Source: SIG710 sp045596925
GTDB lineage: Bacteria; Bacillota; Clostridia; Oscillospirales; CAG-272
Assembly (NCBI GenBank): GCA_045596925.1
Contig: JAZODH010000016.1
Location: 1 to 36,604 of the forward strand
DNA: 36,604 nt
Direction: 5' to 3'
Shown: one piece after another, positions 9,104-17,041 of the stretch
How the letters are laid out: every line of letters begins with the position of its first letter
Numbering within the stretch: position 1 is the first letter of the stretch
Made by a program: the position numbers and the translations under genes
The notes under the pieces: generated by a model
The model's input: the letters and a program-made list of their open reading frames with translations, nothing else
The model's database searches: none
What the model was told of the DNA's origin: nothing

Positions 9104-10261
9104 GATCGTTTTCAGAACGTAAGAGCGAAGCTTCTCGATCGAGATAGATCGCCCGTAATGGGATATACCGTGGCTCTTTTCCATTTCGGCAGTAAAATCC
9201 TCGAAAAGATAAGTGGAATTTTTGTAAAATCTCTTGTCGTAGTAGTAGACCGTTGGGTGAAGTATCGGCTTGTCAATAAAGATCTTTCCATTTTCTCGCA
9301 CGATGTCAAAGGTCATCAGACCGCCCAGAAGCTGATAATCGAATTCCTGCTCGGCGGCAAAATTGCCAAGGGAATAGATGCACAAAAGACGATTTCCGTC
9401 CTGCTCCACCCACTCAACGGGCTGGATCACGTGGGTGTGGTGACCGATTATTACGTCCACGCCCCAGGAGCACATTTTTCTTGCCAGATCTCTCTGCGAG
9501 GCGCTTGTCTTCATACTGTTTTCATTTCCCCAATGCATTGAAACGAAAACAAGGTCTGCCAGCTCACCCGCCGCCTTTGACTGACGTTCGATCAAAGCCT
9601 CGTCGATATAAGGAATTTTAATGTCGTACCCGCTTTGCAGTCGGTAGCCGTTTGTGCTGTATGTATAGGACAGAAAAGCGATCTTGATGTTGTCCTTTTC
9701 GATTATGCGGAAGTTGTCAAGGTCGTTTTCGTCAAGATAACCTCCGATCACGGTGACGGGCAGGGTGTTCCAAAATTTTATAGTCTCCTCAAGCCCCTTT
9801 GAACCCTGGTCGAGCATATGATTTGTGGCAATGTTCACCACGTCAAAGCCGGCTTCGGCTATGTCGTAGGCGATGTCGCGGGGCGTGTTGAAATGAGGGT
9901 AGGAGCTGTAGCCGAAGCTCTCTCCTGCCAGAGGTGTTTCCTGATTTATAAAGGCAATGTCCGCAGCCTCGATCACATGGCGCACGTTGGCAAAGATCGG
10001 TGCAAAATTGTATGGGCGACCGCCCTCAACGGCACAGCTTTTGGCATCTCTGATAGTGCCTGTGTAGGAGATCATGTCACCAACTGCCGCAAAAGAAATG
10101 CGGGTATCGAGATCCTTCGGCTCTTGGGGCTGGACGGGGGACGAGGGCAGATCGGGAGACTCGATGGTGTCCCTGACGCCGTCCGAAACGATGCCCGAGG
10201 AGCAAGCGCCGAGAATCAACGAGCAGATAACGGCTAAAAGTAAAATAGAAAGTTTCTTCAA
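9071..10261 (-). CDS. CapA family lipoprotein (poly-gamma-glutamate capsule/metallophosphatase fold)
   Basis: This 396-aa protein starts at TTG 10261 after AAGGTG. A lipoprotein signal peptide ends in LILGAC (lipidated Cys20), so it should be anchored outside the membrane. The CapA (PGA_cap) domain shows the calcineurin-like metal-site motifs AVGDM (near 59), NHMLDQG, HWGNE and GHHTHVIQP. CapA proteins take part in poly-gamma-glutamate or surface polymer synthesis, but many family members have unknown substrates. No capB or capC is nearby, so capsule synthesis is not implied. It is the last gene of the five-gene envelope operon, 9 bp after the PAP2 gene. Confidence 0.87.
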   Translation of the reverse strand: MKKLSILLLAVICSLILGACSSGIVSDGVRDTIESPDLPSSPVQPQEPKDLDTRISFAAVGDMISYTGTIRDAKSCAVEGGRPYNFAPIFANVRHVIEAADIAFINQETPLAGESFGYSSYPHFNTPRDIAYDIAEAGFDVVNIATNHMLDQGSKGLEETIKFWNTLPVTVIGGYLDENDLDNFRIIEKDNIKIAFLSYTYSTNGYRLQSGYDIKIPYIDEALIERQSKAAGELADLVFVSMHWGNENSMKTSASQRDLARKMCSWGVDVIIGHHTHVIQPVEWVEQDGNRLLCIYSLGNFAAEQEFDYQLLGGLMTFDIVRENGKIFIDKPILHPTVYYYDKRFYKNSTYLFEDFTAEMEKSHGISHYGRSISIEKLRSYVLKTISKEFLPQEWQ

Positions 10262-10270
10262 TGTTTCACC

Positions 10271-10828
10271 TTAGTTTTTCTCAAATTTTTTAAAGATAAA
10301 ACGGGAAAGTATCGTTCCCAGGATACCGAAGGCTATACCAAGGATAATTCCGCCCAGAACGTCTGTGGGGTAATGGACGAAAAGGTAGAGACGGGAAAAC
10401 GCCACAAGCACGGCTATAACGAAAGCTGGAATACCCCATTTTTTGTTGTGCAGAAAGATTGCCGTTGCGCCCTCAAAGCAAACGAGGGTGTGACCCGAGG
10501 GGAAGGAAAAATCCTTCAGCGGCTTTACGAGAAGAGCCTCGCGTATTGCCTCGTAGCCATCAAGATCATAGGGTCTTATCCTCCCGATAAGGGGTTTTAG
10601 AGTCAGATTTCCCACAAGAAGTCCGAAGATCATGGCAAAGGCCATGGCAAGCCCCATTTTGCGTGTTTTTTTGAAGCACAGGGCGATAACTGCAATGATT
10701 ATCCAGAACAGTCCCTTATCCCCGCCAAGCCGAGTGATAATTGGAAAAAAGACGTCAAGAAAAGCACATCTGATGCTTTGGATCGCCTCAAGTATGGCAA
10801 GGTCGATCCCCGTAATAAATTCAACCAT
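10271..10828 (-). CDS. PAP2 family membrane phosphatase
   Basis: This 185-aa integral membrane protein has about five hydrophobic helices and the complete PAP2 catalytic signature: K-x6-RP (KPLIGRIRP), PSGHT, and SR-x5-H-x3-D (SRLYLFVHYPTD). Such enzymes dephosphorylate lipid pyrophosphates, including undecaprenyl pyrophosphate, on the outer membrane face. In an operon with a GT2-GtrA fusion and a phosphodiester glycosidase-like protein, recycling or trimming of a polyprenyl-phosphate sugar carrier is a reasonable but unproven role. GGAG lies upstream of the ATG, and the neighbours are 9 and 11 bp away. Confidence 0.92.
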   Translation of the reverse strand: MVEFITGIDLAILEAIQSIRCAFLDVFFPIITRLGGDKGLFWIIIAVIALCFKKTRKMGLAMAFAMIFGLLVGNLTLKPLIGRIRPYDLDGYEAIREALLVKPLKDFSFPSGHTLVCFEGATAIFLHNKKWGIPAFVIAVLVAFSRLYLFVHYPTDVLGGIILGIAFGILGTILSRFIFKKFEKN

Positions 10829-10839
10829 TTTTGTCTCCT

Positions 10840-11925
10840 TCAGTTGTTGGTGCTGGCGTAGACCACGCCGTCGCCGTAGTCGATGATGAAATAGTAGGTC
10901 ACGTCCATGTAGTCAACGTGATCCTCCATGCGGGCGCGCTTGAGCACGTGCTTGAGCTTTACCCGGCAGGAGTAAACGCCCTCTGCGTATTCGTAAAATT
11001 CCGTAGCGGACTCGTCCTCAAAGTAGTAGCTGTCGTGGTCGATGACCCACATATTCTGCGAGGTCCTGATGTAATTGTAGATGTCTGTCCCCGTGAGGAA
11101 ATATGGGTCAACCGCGCGGAAGGTACAGTCGTTTTGCATGAAGGTGGCATAAGCCTTCGCCGCCTTTATCATACGCTCGCCGAAACGCTCCTGCAACTCT
11201 TGGCTGTAAACTATTTGCGCCTCGTAGATCCCGTTTTTCAGCTCTACTGCGCTGTCCTCGCCCTTGGGGGTAGTGACCTTTATCTCGGGGGTCTTGTAAA
11301 GCCCGGGGACCGTGTAAAGGGTGTAGGTGATGCCAACGCCGCCGTCCCTCATGTACTTACAGCTCTCTGTTTCAATGGGATCGCCGTTTATGTACTGCTC
11401 GCCGACAGGCTTGCCGTTCAATGTTACGGTGTATCCCGTAGGTGCTTTTATAGTCACGTCGCCGACGGGAATGCAGTAAAGCTCGATCTCGCCCGGCTTA
11501 TATGTGGCAAAGCCCTTTTTGCTTTTTTTGTCGCTTTTTTCAATGGTGAACGTAGCGACCTTAACATCCTTTTCACCGTCGCTGTATTTTACGTAATAAG
11601 CCTTTTTTGTGTCGTCAAGTCCCACCGACGAGGGGGAATAGGACAGCTCTTTTCCTTTGATGCTTTCTTCGATCTTTGCCGCCATGTCCTCTAACGTGTC
11701 AAATTCGGGGGCCGGCACTCCCGTATCACGGAGAATTTTGAGAGCGTCAAAATCTGTGAAGTATTTTTCGAACATATCCTGTGCCGTATGCTCGGGGCGC
11801 ATGGCCTCAAAGTCCGCAAGATAGGAGCGGAAAATGAACACTGCCGCCACAAGCAGGGCAAGGAGTACTGCCCAACAAACGGCGTAGACCCTGTAAAATA
11901 CCGATGCCTGTTTTCTTTCTCTCAT
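10840..11925 (-). CDS. Unrecognised single-pass membrane protein of the envelope operon
   Basis: I do not recognise this 361-aa protein. A short positively charged N-terminus (MRERKQ) precedes a hydrophobic segment at residues 13-33, so the remaining roughly 325 residues are predicted to be outside the membrane. The exterior is beta-rich and charged: a central part (about 170-240) reads like a small beta-sandwich (GYTVTLNGKPV), and the C-terminal 110 residues look like an NTF2/cystatin-like alpha+beta fold. It starts two bases after the phosphodiester glycosidase gene stops, so the two are probably coupled and may act together at the membrane surface. Confidence 0.8.
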   Translation of the reverse strand: MRERKQASVFYRVYAVCWAVLLALLVAAVFIFRSYLADFEAMRPEHTAQDMFEKYFTDFDALKILRDTGVPAPEFDTLEDMAAKIEESIKGKELSYSPSSVGLDDTKKAYYVKYSDGEKDVKVATFTIEKSDKKSKKGFATYKPGEIELYCIPVGDVTIKAPTGYTVTLNGKPVGEQYINGDPIETESCKYMRDGGVGITYTLYTVPGLYKTPEIKVTTPKGEDSAVELKNGIYEAQIVYSQELQERFGERMIKAAKAYATFMQNDCTFRAVDPYFLTGTDIYNYIRTSQNMWVIDHDSYYFEDESATEFYEYAEGVYSCRVKLKHVLKRARMEDHVDYMDVTYYFIIDYGDGVVYASTNN

Positions 11926-11927
11926 TG

Positions 11928-13121
11928 TCAGTCCTCCGTTCCGTCTGAGACGGGTGCGACCATGAAAAACGTAGGCATTTTTCTCGGTGTTGTGAAGGCC
12001 TTGTACTTGTTTACAAGACCGCGCTTCTGGTATTTGTCAAGCTTTTCTATGTCGTAGCCATATTTGTCAAAATAATTTTCGTAATACATCATGGCAGAGG
12101 ACCCGCCGTCAAGCATACCTGCCGTCACCGCGCCGTACTCGACCATTACGTCGATGACGTCGTTGTGGGTGGCGCCGATACTGCTGGCGGTCCTGCCGTC
12201 GGTGACAAGAAGAATGATAGCTCCGTCAGCTCTCTGACCGATGGCAGTCCTCTGCGCCGTGCCCGTGTTTCCGTCGGCGCGGTGGAGCGTTATGCTGTCA
12301 CCGTCGTTTGTTATAAGTGTGTTTCCGCGCTGGAATGACACGGCGTCGCGGATCCCAAGCTCCTCTGCCTTTGCCTTTGTCATAGGCTCGGTAACCACGA
12401 GATGGTTGTTTTTGTCAATTCCGATAAAGGTTCGCTTCTGTCCGTCATTCCAGACGCACTCACCTTGTGAATATGTAAGTCCGATGGGATTATCGCCCGT
12501 TCCCACTCCGCCCGGGTCGGAAAATTCGCCTGCGTTGATGGCGGCGACCGCGCCGTATTTTGCGGCGGCGTCAAAGATGTTTATACCTTGCTTGCCGCTC
12601 TTGAAATCGCTGGAGGTGCCAACGAAAACTCTGGAGGGATCTTTTATTATCATCATGTAGGCGGTGTAGGTGGAGCCTTTTACGGTAAAGAACTGCAGAC
12701 CGTCCTGAGTTCCTTCCCACTCGTCCTTTTCATCTGTCACTTTATCGTCACCCTTATCCGCATAATCCTGCAGGGAAATGACCTCGCGGCTTACTACCTC
12801 GCCTTGGTCGAGGATCTCCTTTACCGTGCTTTTGTCAAGGAAAAGGTAGGGCACCCACTTGGTGGCGCTTGCCTGGTCCGCCGCCTGCACCAGCAGGTCG
12901 CGCACCGTCTCACTCGGACCGTGTGCAATAGCAAAAACCAAGGTGTAGACCGAAATTATTACAAAAAGCAGAAGCGAGAAGAAGACGAGCAGCGAGCGGC
13001 GGACCACCGTGCCTGCGGTTAAGCGCTTTTTGGGTGTTCTGCGGCTGAATCCCGCATAGTCAAGATAGTCGCTGTTTGAAAAGGCTATCTTCTTTTCCCG
13101 CTTGGGGGAGTTCTGGTTCAT
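11928..13121 (-). CDS. Membrane-anchored phosphodiester glycosidase (NAGPA) domain protein
   Basis: This 397-aa protein has a basic cytosolic N-terminus (residues 1-42), one membrane segment (44-66) and an extracytoplasmic NAGPA domain (about 155-390). NAGPA hallmarks are AAINAGEFSDPGG, GLTYSQGE, a TAIGQRADG-ILLVTDGR stretch and the C-terminal MLDGGSSAMMYY. The family includes the enzyme that uncovers mannose 6-phosphate by removing GlcNAc from a phosphodiester. Bacterial members are attached to exopolysaccharide or wall-polymer genes. A substrate such as a sugar-1-phosphodiester in a wall or lipid-linked glycan is inferred, not shown. The start codon overlaps the GT2-GtrA stop (ATGA). Confidence 0.88.
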   Translation of the reverse strand: MNQNSPKREKKIAFSNSDYLDYAGFSRRTPKKRLTAGTVVRRSLLVFFSLLLFVIISVYTLVFAIAHGPSETVRDLLVQAADQASATKWVPYLFLDKSTVKEILDQGEVVSREVISLQDYADKGDDKVTDEKDEWEGTQDGLQFFTVKGSTYTAYMMIIKDPSRVFVGTSSDFKSGKQGINIFDAAAKYGAVAAINAGEFSDPGGVGTGDNPIGLTYSQGECVWNDGQKRTFIGIDKNNHLVVTEPMTKAKAEELGIRDAVSFQRGNTLITNDGDSITLHRADGNTGTAQRTAIGQRADGAIILLVTDGRTASSIGATHNDVIDVMVEYGAVTAGMLDGGSSAMMYYENYFDKYGYDIEKLDKYQKRGLVNKYKAFTTPRKMPTFFMVAPVSDGTED

Positions 13122-14209
13122 TTATTTTCCTTTCTTTTTGAGGAAAAGACCCATTCTCTCTGCAGTCTGAAGGACAACAGGAAGAGGATCGATTCGATAA
13201 CTATTTTAATAAGCGTAACGAGTGCCGCGTTCGTGATTCCCAATGCCGAGGATACCCAATCTATTCCGATACAGGAGATGAGTAGCATGGGGACGGCAAG
13301 GACGTAATACTTTACAAGCGTTACGGCGATGCTTCCGTTGTTTTTGAAGACTGTTTTTTTGTTCAGCGCAAAATTTGCCGCCGAGGAAAATACCCTTGCT
13401 ATCACAATGGGTATAAGTACGGAATATGGAACGAAATATTTCCCGAAAAACAGCTTTATAAGGAAGAATAGCAGATGGTCAAGACACGCCGCCACGGTCG
13501 AGCTGGCGATAAATTTCAATATGAGGGAATAAATTTTTATTGAGTCGCGGACAGGTCTGAAATGGGAAGTCTTGTTTTCCTCGATGTAGACCGTTTCGAT
13601 CAACTGCTCGCTCATTTTTATGCCGAGATTTTTCAGATTGAGAAGCATATTGGTCTCGTACTCAAAGCGGTCACCCTCGATTGTTATCATGTCCTGAAGA
13701 TACCGCGCGGGAATAGCCCGCAGACCTGTCTGGGTGTCGGAGATCTTCAGACCGCAGGCGAGCCTGAAAACAAGGGACGTGGTCTTGTTTCCGAACCGAC
13801 TGCGTGCAGGGACGTGAGAAAGGGAAAAATCGCGCACGCCAAGGACCAGAGAATCGGTCTGCGCGGACTTCTCACAGCAGGCAAGCACGTCCTGCGCTCT
13901 GTGCTGACCGTCTCCGTCCACGGTCACGACCGTTCTCGTTTCGGGACGGTTTACGATTATGTATTTGAACGCGGTCTTCAGCGCCGCGCCTTTTCCTTTA
14001 TTGATGCGGTGATTCAGCAGTGTCAAGCCCTCGCGCCCGTCGGGCGAGGGGAATTTTTTGACGTGTTCGTCGTCCGAGCCGTCGTTTACGATAACTATGT
14101 CGCAAAAGCCCAGAGAGAGCAGGGAATCCACAACGCCCTGTAGTTTTTCGTCGGGGTTGAGAGAGGGAATTACAACGGTCACGTTTTCGATTTTTGTCAG
14201 ATGCTCCAT
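13118..14209 (-). CDS. Glycosyltransferase family 2 fused to GtrA-like membrane domain
   Basis: A 363-aa fusion. Residues 8-225 form a GT2 (dolichol-phosphate mannose synthase-like) domain with VVIPSLNPDE, VNDGSDD and the metal-binding VDGDGQHRA. Residues about 228-355 form a four-helix GtrA domain with the usual ARVFSSAANFALNKKTVF signature. GT2 enzymes of this type move a sugar from a nucleotide onto polyprenyl phosphate, and GtrA proteins are thought to help flip or handle the product. The fusion is therefore likely to make and translocate a lipid-linked sugar donor. First gene of the five-gene operon, with AGGAAGGA before the ATG and a clear promoter upstream. Confidence 0.92.
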   Translation of the reverse strand: MEHLTKIENVTVVIPSLNPDEKLQGVVDSLLSLGFCDIVIVNDGSDDEHVKKFPSPDGREGLTLLNHRINKGKGAALKTAFKYIIVNRPETRTVVTVDGDGQHRAQDVLACCEKSAQTDSLVLGVRDFSLSHVPARSRFGNKTTSLVFRLACGLKISDTQTGLRAIPARYLQDMITIEGDRFEYETNMLLNLKNLGIKMSEQLIETVYIEENKTSHFRPVRDSIKIYSLILKFIASSTVAACLDHLLFFLIKLFFGKYFVPYSVLIPIVIARVFSSAANFALNKKTVFKNNGSIAVTLVKYYVLAVPMLLISCIGIDWVSSALGITNAALVTLIKIVIESILFLLSFRLQREWVFSSKRKENK

Positions 14210-14263
14210 TCCGATCCTTCCTGTCCTTTCGGGGTGAATTTTTTTAGAATAAATCCTAAATTT

Positions 14264-14292
14264 ATTATACTATACATGAGGGTAAAAGTCAA
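14264..14292 (-). promoter_or_regulatory. Sigma-A promoter of the envelope operon
   Basis: On the minus strand, TTGACT (14292-14287) and TATAAT (14269-14264) are separated by exactly 17 bp. They lie 55 bp upstream of the GT2-GtrA start. This is a near-consensus housekeeping promoter. Confidence 0.88.
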
Positions 14293-14348
14293 CCGAAATA
14301 AATTTATTTTCAAATTGACAAAAAACACTATACTTTTCGGTAATTTTG

Positions 14349-14357
14349 TGGTAGAAT
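14349..14357 (+). promoter_or_regulatory. Probable extended -10 promoter of the carboxypeptidase gene
   Basis: TG-G-TAGAAT (14349-14357) matches the extended -10 that also drives recA in this window. No good -35 lies 17 bp upstream; a TTGACA at 14315-14320 is too far away (31 bp). The implied 5' leader of about 90 nt contains a small hairpin (ACGCA 14403-14407 with TGCGT 14415-14419, followed by TTTTGTT). Confidence 0.5.
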
Positions 14358-14455
14358 GTAAAGGAATGTTATTTGAACGCATAAACATCTTCACTATTAC
14401 TGACGCAATTTGAGTGCGTTTTGTTACACATATCTTGAAAAAACAGGAAAGAAAT

Positions 14456-15652
14456 ATGAACGGAAATTCAAATCAAGTAAACAGAGGACCCGAGGGCGGA
14501 TACAGAGGACAGCGCCCGGCACGGCCCTACGTCCCCCAGGGCAGACCTCAGCAGGGTCAGCGCCCGCAGGGAACGGCTCCTCGCAGTTCCTCCGAATACC
14601 GCCGAAGCGCCTCGCCCCGAAGCTATAACACGGGCGGCGGAAATTTCGACGGCTGGAAGCTACTGTTTATAGTACTTTTGGTGGCGGTGATAATCGCGGG
14701 AGTGATCTTCGCCGTTGTAAAGCAAAGAGCGTCGAAGCCCGTTTCGGGGGATGACGGCACGGAAAGCTATACCGAAACCTCGCCCGATACCGCGCTCGAG
14801 ACTCAGGTGCCCGATGACCCTGAGAGAGTAAAATACGCGATCTCCGACGAATACACTATCACGCTGGGCGACCAGGTTGCCTCCGAATACGTCATTATGA
14901 TCGACCCCGAGCAGGGCAGAGTTGTGGCTGAAAAGAACCCCGACAGCATGATCTACCCTGCGTCCATGACCAAGATAATGACTCTTATCGTGGCATACGA
15001 AAACTGTGAAAATCTCTACGACACCTTCACTCTGACCAAGGAGATCACCGACCCGCTGTTCGTGGCAGGCGCATCGGTTGCGGGCTTTGAGGTGGATCAG
15101 CCGATCACGATCAAGGACCTGCTTTACGGTGCGGCACTTCCGTCCGGCGGTGACGCCACCGACGCACTTGCTATCTACACGGCGGGAAGCATCGAGGCGT
15201 TCGTTGACATGATGAACAAAAAAGCGTTGTCCATGGGGCTTTCAAACACCCATTTTATGAATCCCAGCGGACTTCACCACGACGACCACTATTCAACTCC
15301 TCACGAGATCGCGCTTATCCTTCAGTATGCGCTAAATGACCCCTATTTGCGCGAGATAATGTCAAGCAGGACCTATCATGCCCAGGCTACAAACGAACAG
15401 AATCCCGACGGAATTACCATGTATAACACCATGTTCTCCCGCCTTGGAAGCCTCGCAGAGACCGACACGGCGAAGATAATCGCAGGTAAGACGGGATTTA
15501 CCAACGAGGGTCTGAACTGCCTTGCAAGCGTTGGTGAGGTAAAGGCAACGGGAAAGGAATACATAGTGGTTGCGGCAAAAGCTCCCGGCAAGAACGATGC
15601 CGCTACCGACACCGCAAAGCTCTATACTCTCATGTTTGGAACGGGAACTTAA
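14456..15652 (+). CDS. Membrane-anchored D-alanyl-D-alanine carboxypeptidase (peptidase S11)
   Basis: This 398-aa penicillin-binding-type enzyme trims the terminal D-Ala of peptidoglycan stem peptides. Residues 1-62 are a cytosolic low-complexity tail rich in Gln, Arg, Pro, Gly and Ser. A membrane helix lies at 66-88, and the S11 domain (about 125-395) is outside. The catalytic SxxK is S170-M-T-K173 and the KTG box is 345-347. The middle motif is S230-G-G232 instead of the usual SxN. The start at ATG 14456 follows AGGAAAG; an upstream in-frame GTG has no ribosome-binding site. An N-terminal helix rather than a C-terminal amphipathic anchor is unusual compared with DacA/DacF. Confidence 0.9.
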   Translation: MNGNSNQVNRGPEGGYRGQRPARPYVPQGRPQQGQRPQGTAPRSSSEYRRSASPRSYNTGGGNFDGWKLLFIVLLVAVIIAGVIFAVVKQRASKPVSGDDGTESYTETSPDTALETQVPDDPERVKYAISDEYTITLGDQVASEYVIMIDPEQGRVVAEKNPDSMIYPASMTKIMTLIVAYENCENLYDTFTLTKEITDPLFVAGASVAGFEVDQPITIKDLLYGAALPSGGDATDALAIYTAGSIEAFVDMMNKKALSMGLSNTHFMNPSGLHHDDHYSTPHEIALILQYALNDPYLREIMSSRTYHAQATNEQNPDGITMYNTMFSRLGSLAETDTAKIIAGKTGFTNEGLNCLASVGEVKATGKEYIVVAAKAPGKNDAATDTAKLYTLMFGTGT

Positions 15653-15676
15653 AAACAGAATAAAAACCAAAATGTT

Positions 15677-15764
15677 ATTTTCCGTTTTCGGAATTATAAA
15701 GTTATTGCGGTCGAGGGCAAAAACCCCGACCGCATAATTTTTCCGAAAACGGAAAATATTTTTT
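15677..15764 (+). terminator. Large nested palindrome/terminator between the carboxypeptidase gene and recA
   Basis: Perfect 17-bp inverted arms (15677-15693 and 15741-15757) enclose a second GC-rich hairpin (15706-15713 with 15727-15734, extended by GGG/CCC 715-717/724-726). A T run follows at 15759-15764. Each outer arm itself contains a 14-bp palindrome, TTCCG-N4-CGGAA (15680-15693 and 15741-15754). As RNA this should terminate transcription strongly. As DNA it is also a candidate paired operator, ending 17 bp before the recA -35. Confidence 0.85.
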
Positions 15765-15773
15765 CAAAAACTA

Positions 15774-15802
15774 TTGACAAAGGTCTAAAAGCGTGGTAGA
15801 AT
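15774..15802 (+). promoter_or_regulatory. recA promoter
   Basis: Consensus TTGACA (15774-15779), a 17-bp spacer and TAGAAT (15797-15802), with an extended -10 TG-G just before. Transcription should start near 15809. No GAAC-N4-GTTC-type LexA box was found around it. Confidence 0.92.
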
Positions 15803-15822
15803 AGTGCCGTAAGATACCCCAG

Positions 15823-15840
15823 GGGGAATTTTGAGTCCCC
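15823..15840 (+). other. Small hairpin in the recA 5' leader
   Basis: GGGGA (15823-15827) pairs with TCCCC (15836-15840) around an 8-nt loop, about 15 nt into the predicted transcript and 30 nt before the start codon. A CCCC at 15817-15820 could compete for the same G run. There is no T run, so it is not a terminator. It may affect mRNA stability or be incidental. Confidence 0.45.
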
Positions 15841-15869
15841 GAGCAAATTAAAAACGAATGGAGTTTAAA

Positions 15870-16991
15870 ATGAAAAAAGGCGAAACAAGAGTTAAGTCGG
15901 TGGCGCAGATCGATATAAATGATAAGGAAGGCAAGGAGAAGGCGTTGAAGACTGCCCTGGCTCAGCTCCGCAAGGAGTTCGGCGAGGGAAGTATCATGAA
16001 GCTGGGCGAGAACAGCCGCATGGAGGTCCAGGCGGTACATACAGGCTCCCTGTCTCTTGATATGGCACTTGGAATCGGTGGCGTACCCAGAGGAAGGATC
16101 ATCGAGATCTTTGGTCCCGAATCCTCGGGTAAGACTACCGTGGCGCTCCATATAGTTGCCGAGGTCCAGAAGATCGGCGGCGAGGCGGCATTCATTGATG
16201 CGGAGCACGCGCTTGACCCCGTCTACGCGAGAAATCTGGGTGTTGATATCGATAACCTGCTGGTCTCTCAGCCCGACTGTGGCGAGGACGCTCTCGATAT
16301 TACCGAAACGCTGGTTCGTTCCGGTGCGGTTGACGTGGTCGTTATCGACTCTGTGGCAGCTCTTGTTCCCAGACAGGAGATCGAGGGGGATATGGGTTCT
16401 TCTCAGGTGGGCGTTCAGGCGAGACTTATGTCTCAAGCGATGAGAAAGCTGTCCTCCGTTATTGCAAAGAGCAACTGCGTGGTCATTTTCATCAATCAGC
16501 TCCGTGAAAAGGTTGGAGTTATCTACGGCAACCCCGAAACAACCACGGGCGGTCGTGCGCTGAAGTTTTATGCGTCGGTTCGTATCGACGTGCGTAAGGC
16601 AGAGCAGTTAAAGGACGGCGGCGAGGTCTACGGAAACCACGTTAAGTGTAAGATAGTAAAGAATAAAGTGGCTCCTCCCTTCAGAACTGCGGAGTTCGAT
16701 ATTCTTTACGGTAAGGGAATCAGCCGTACGGGCGAGATTCTGGACTTTGCCGTAATGCTCGATATTATCAAGAAGAGCGGAGCGTGGTTCTCCTACGGCA
16801 CCGAGCGTATCGGACAGGGTAAGGAAAACGCCAAGAAGTTCCTGGAGACAAATCCCGCAATAATGGCGGAGATCGAGGAAAAGATCCGCGCGGCAAGTGC
16901 TGACGGAAGCTTAAACAATGAGAATTTCGATCTTGATGAGGACGAGGACGACGATATCGATTTCAGCTCTCTCAAGCTGGACGAAGAATAA
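15870..16991 (+). CDS. recA: Recombinase RecA
   Basis: A 373-aa RecA with Walker A GPESSGKT at residues 82-89, Walker B VVVIDSVAAL, the L1/L2 loop region with GVIYGNPETTTGG, and an acidic C-terminal tail. It forms filaments on single-stranded DNA for homologous recombination and SOS induction. The start at ATG 15870 is preceded by GGAG with six bases between. The ATG four codons earlier overlaps that Shine-Dalgarno. QPDCGE replaces the common QPDTGE, a minor change. recX follows 50 bp downstream, probably on the same transcript. Confidence 0.98.
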   Translation: MKKGETRVKSVAQIDINDKEGKEKALKTALAQLRKEFGEGSIMKLGENSRMEVQAVHTGSLSLDMALGIGGVPRGRIIEIFGPESSGKTTVALHIVAEVQKIGGEAAFIDAEHALDPVYARNLGVDIDNLLVSQPDCGEDALDITETLVRSGAVDVVVIDSVAALVPRQEIEGDMGSSQVGVQARLMSQAMRKLSSVIAKSNCVVIFINQLREKVGVIYGNPETTTGGRALKFYASVRIDVRKAEQLKDGGEVYGNHVKCKIVKNKVAPPFRTAEFDILYGKGISRTGEILDFAVMLDIIKKSGAWFSYGTERIGQGKENAKKFLETNPAIMAEIEEKIRAASADGSLNNENFDLDEDEDDDIDFSSLKLDEE

Positions 16992-17041
16992 TTTTGCCGG
17001 TTGAGGCGGGCATTGTCGCCACACGGCGGCACGAGGTGTAA

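Noticed and set aside
9071..10261. Poly-gamma-glutamate capsule operon
   Set aside because: Only a CapA-family gene is present; capB and capC ligase/synthase genes are missing, so capsule synthesis cannot be claimed.
10831..11694. A 287-codon plus-strand open frame opposite the unknown envelope-operon gene
   Set aside because: The minus-strand frame has correct starts, Shine-Dalgarno, a membrane anchor and tight operon spacing. The plus frame has none of these.
14311..14334. TTGACA (14315-14320) paired with TATACT (14329-14334) as a promoter
   Set aside because: The spacing is only 8 bp. The extended -10 at 14349-14357 is the better candidate.
15780..15870. A LexA/SOS box at recA
   Set aside because: No GAAC-N4-GTTC or close variant was found between the promoter and the start codon. 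The hairpin there does not resemble one.
15771..16436. A 221-codon minus-strand open frame opposite recA
   Set aside because: It runs through the recA promoter and the fully conserved recA coding sequence.
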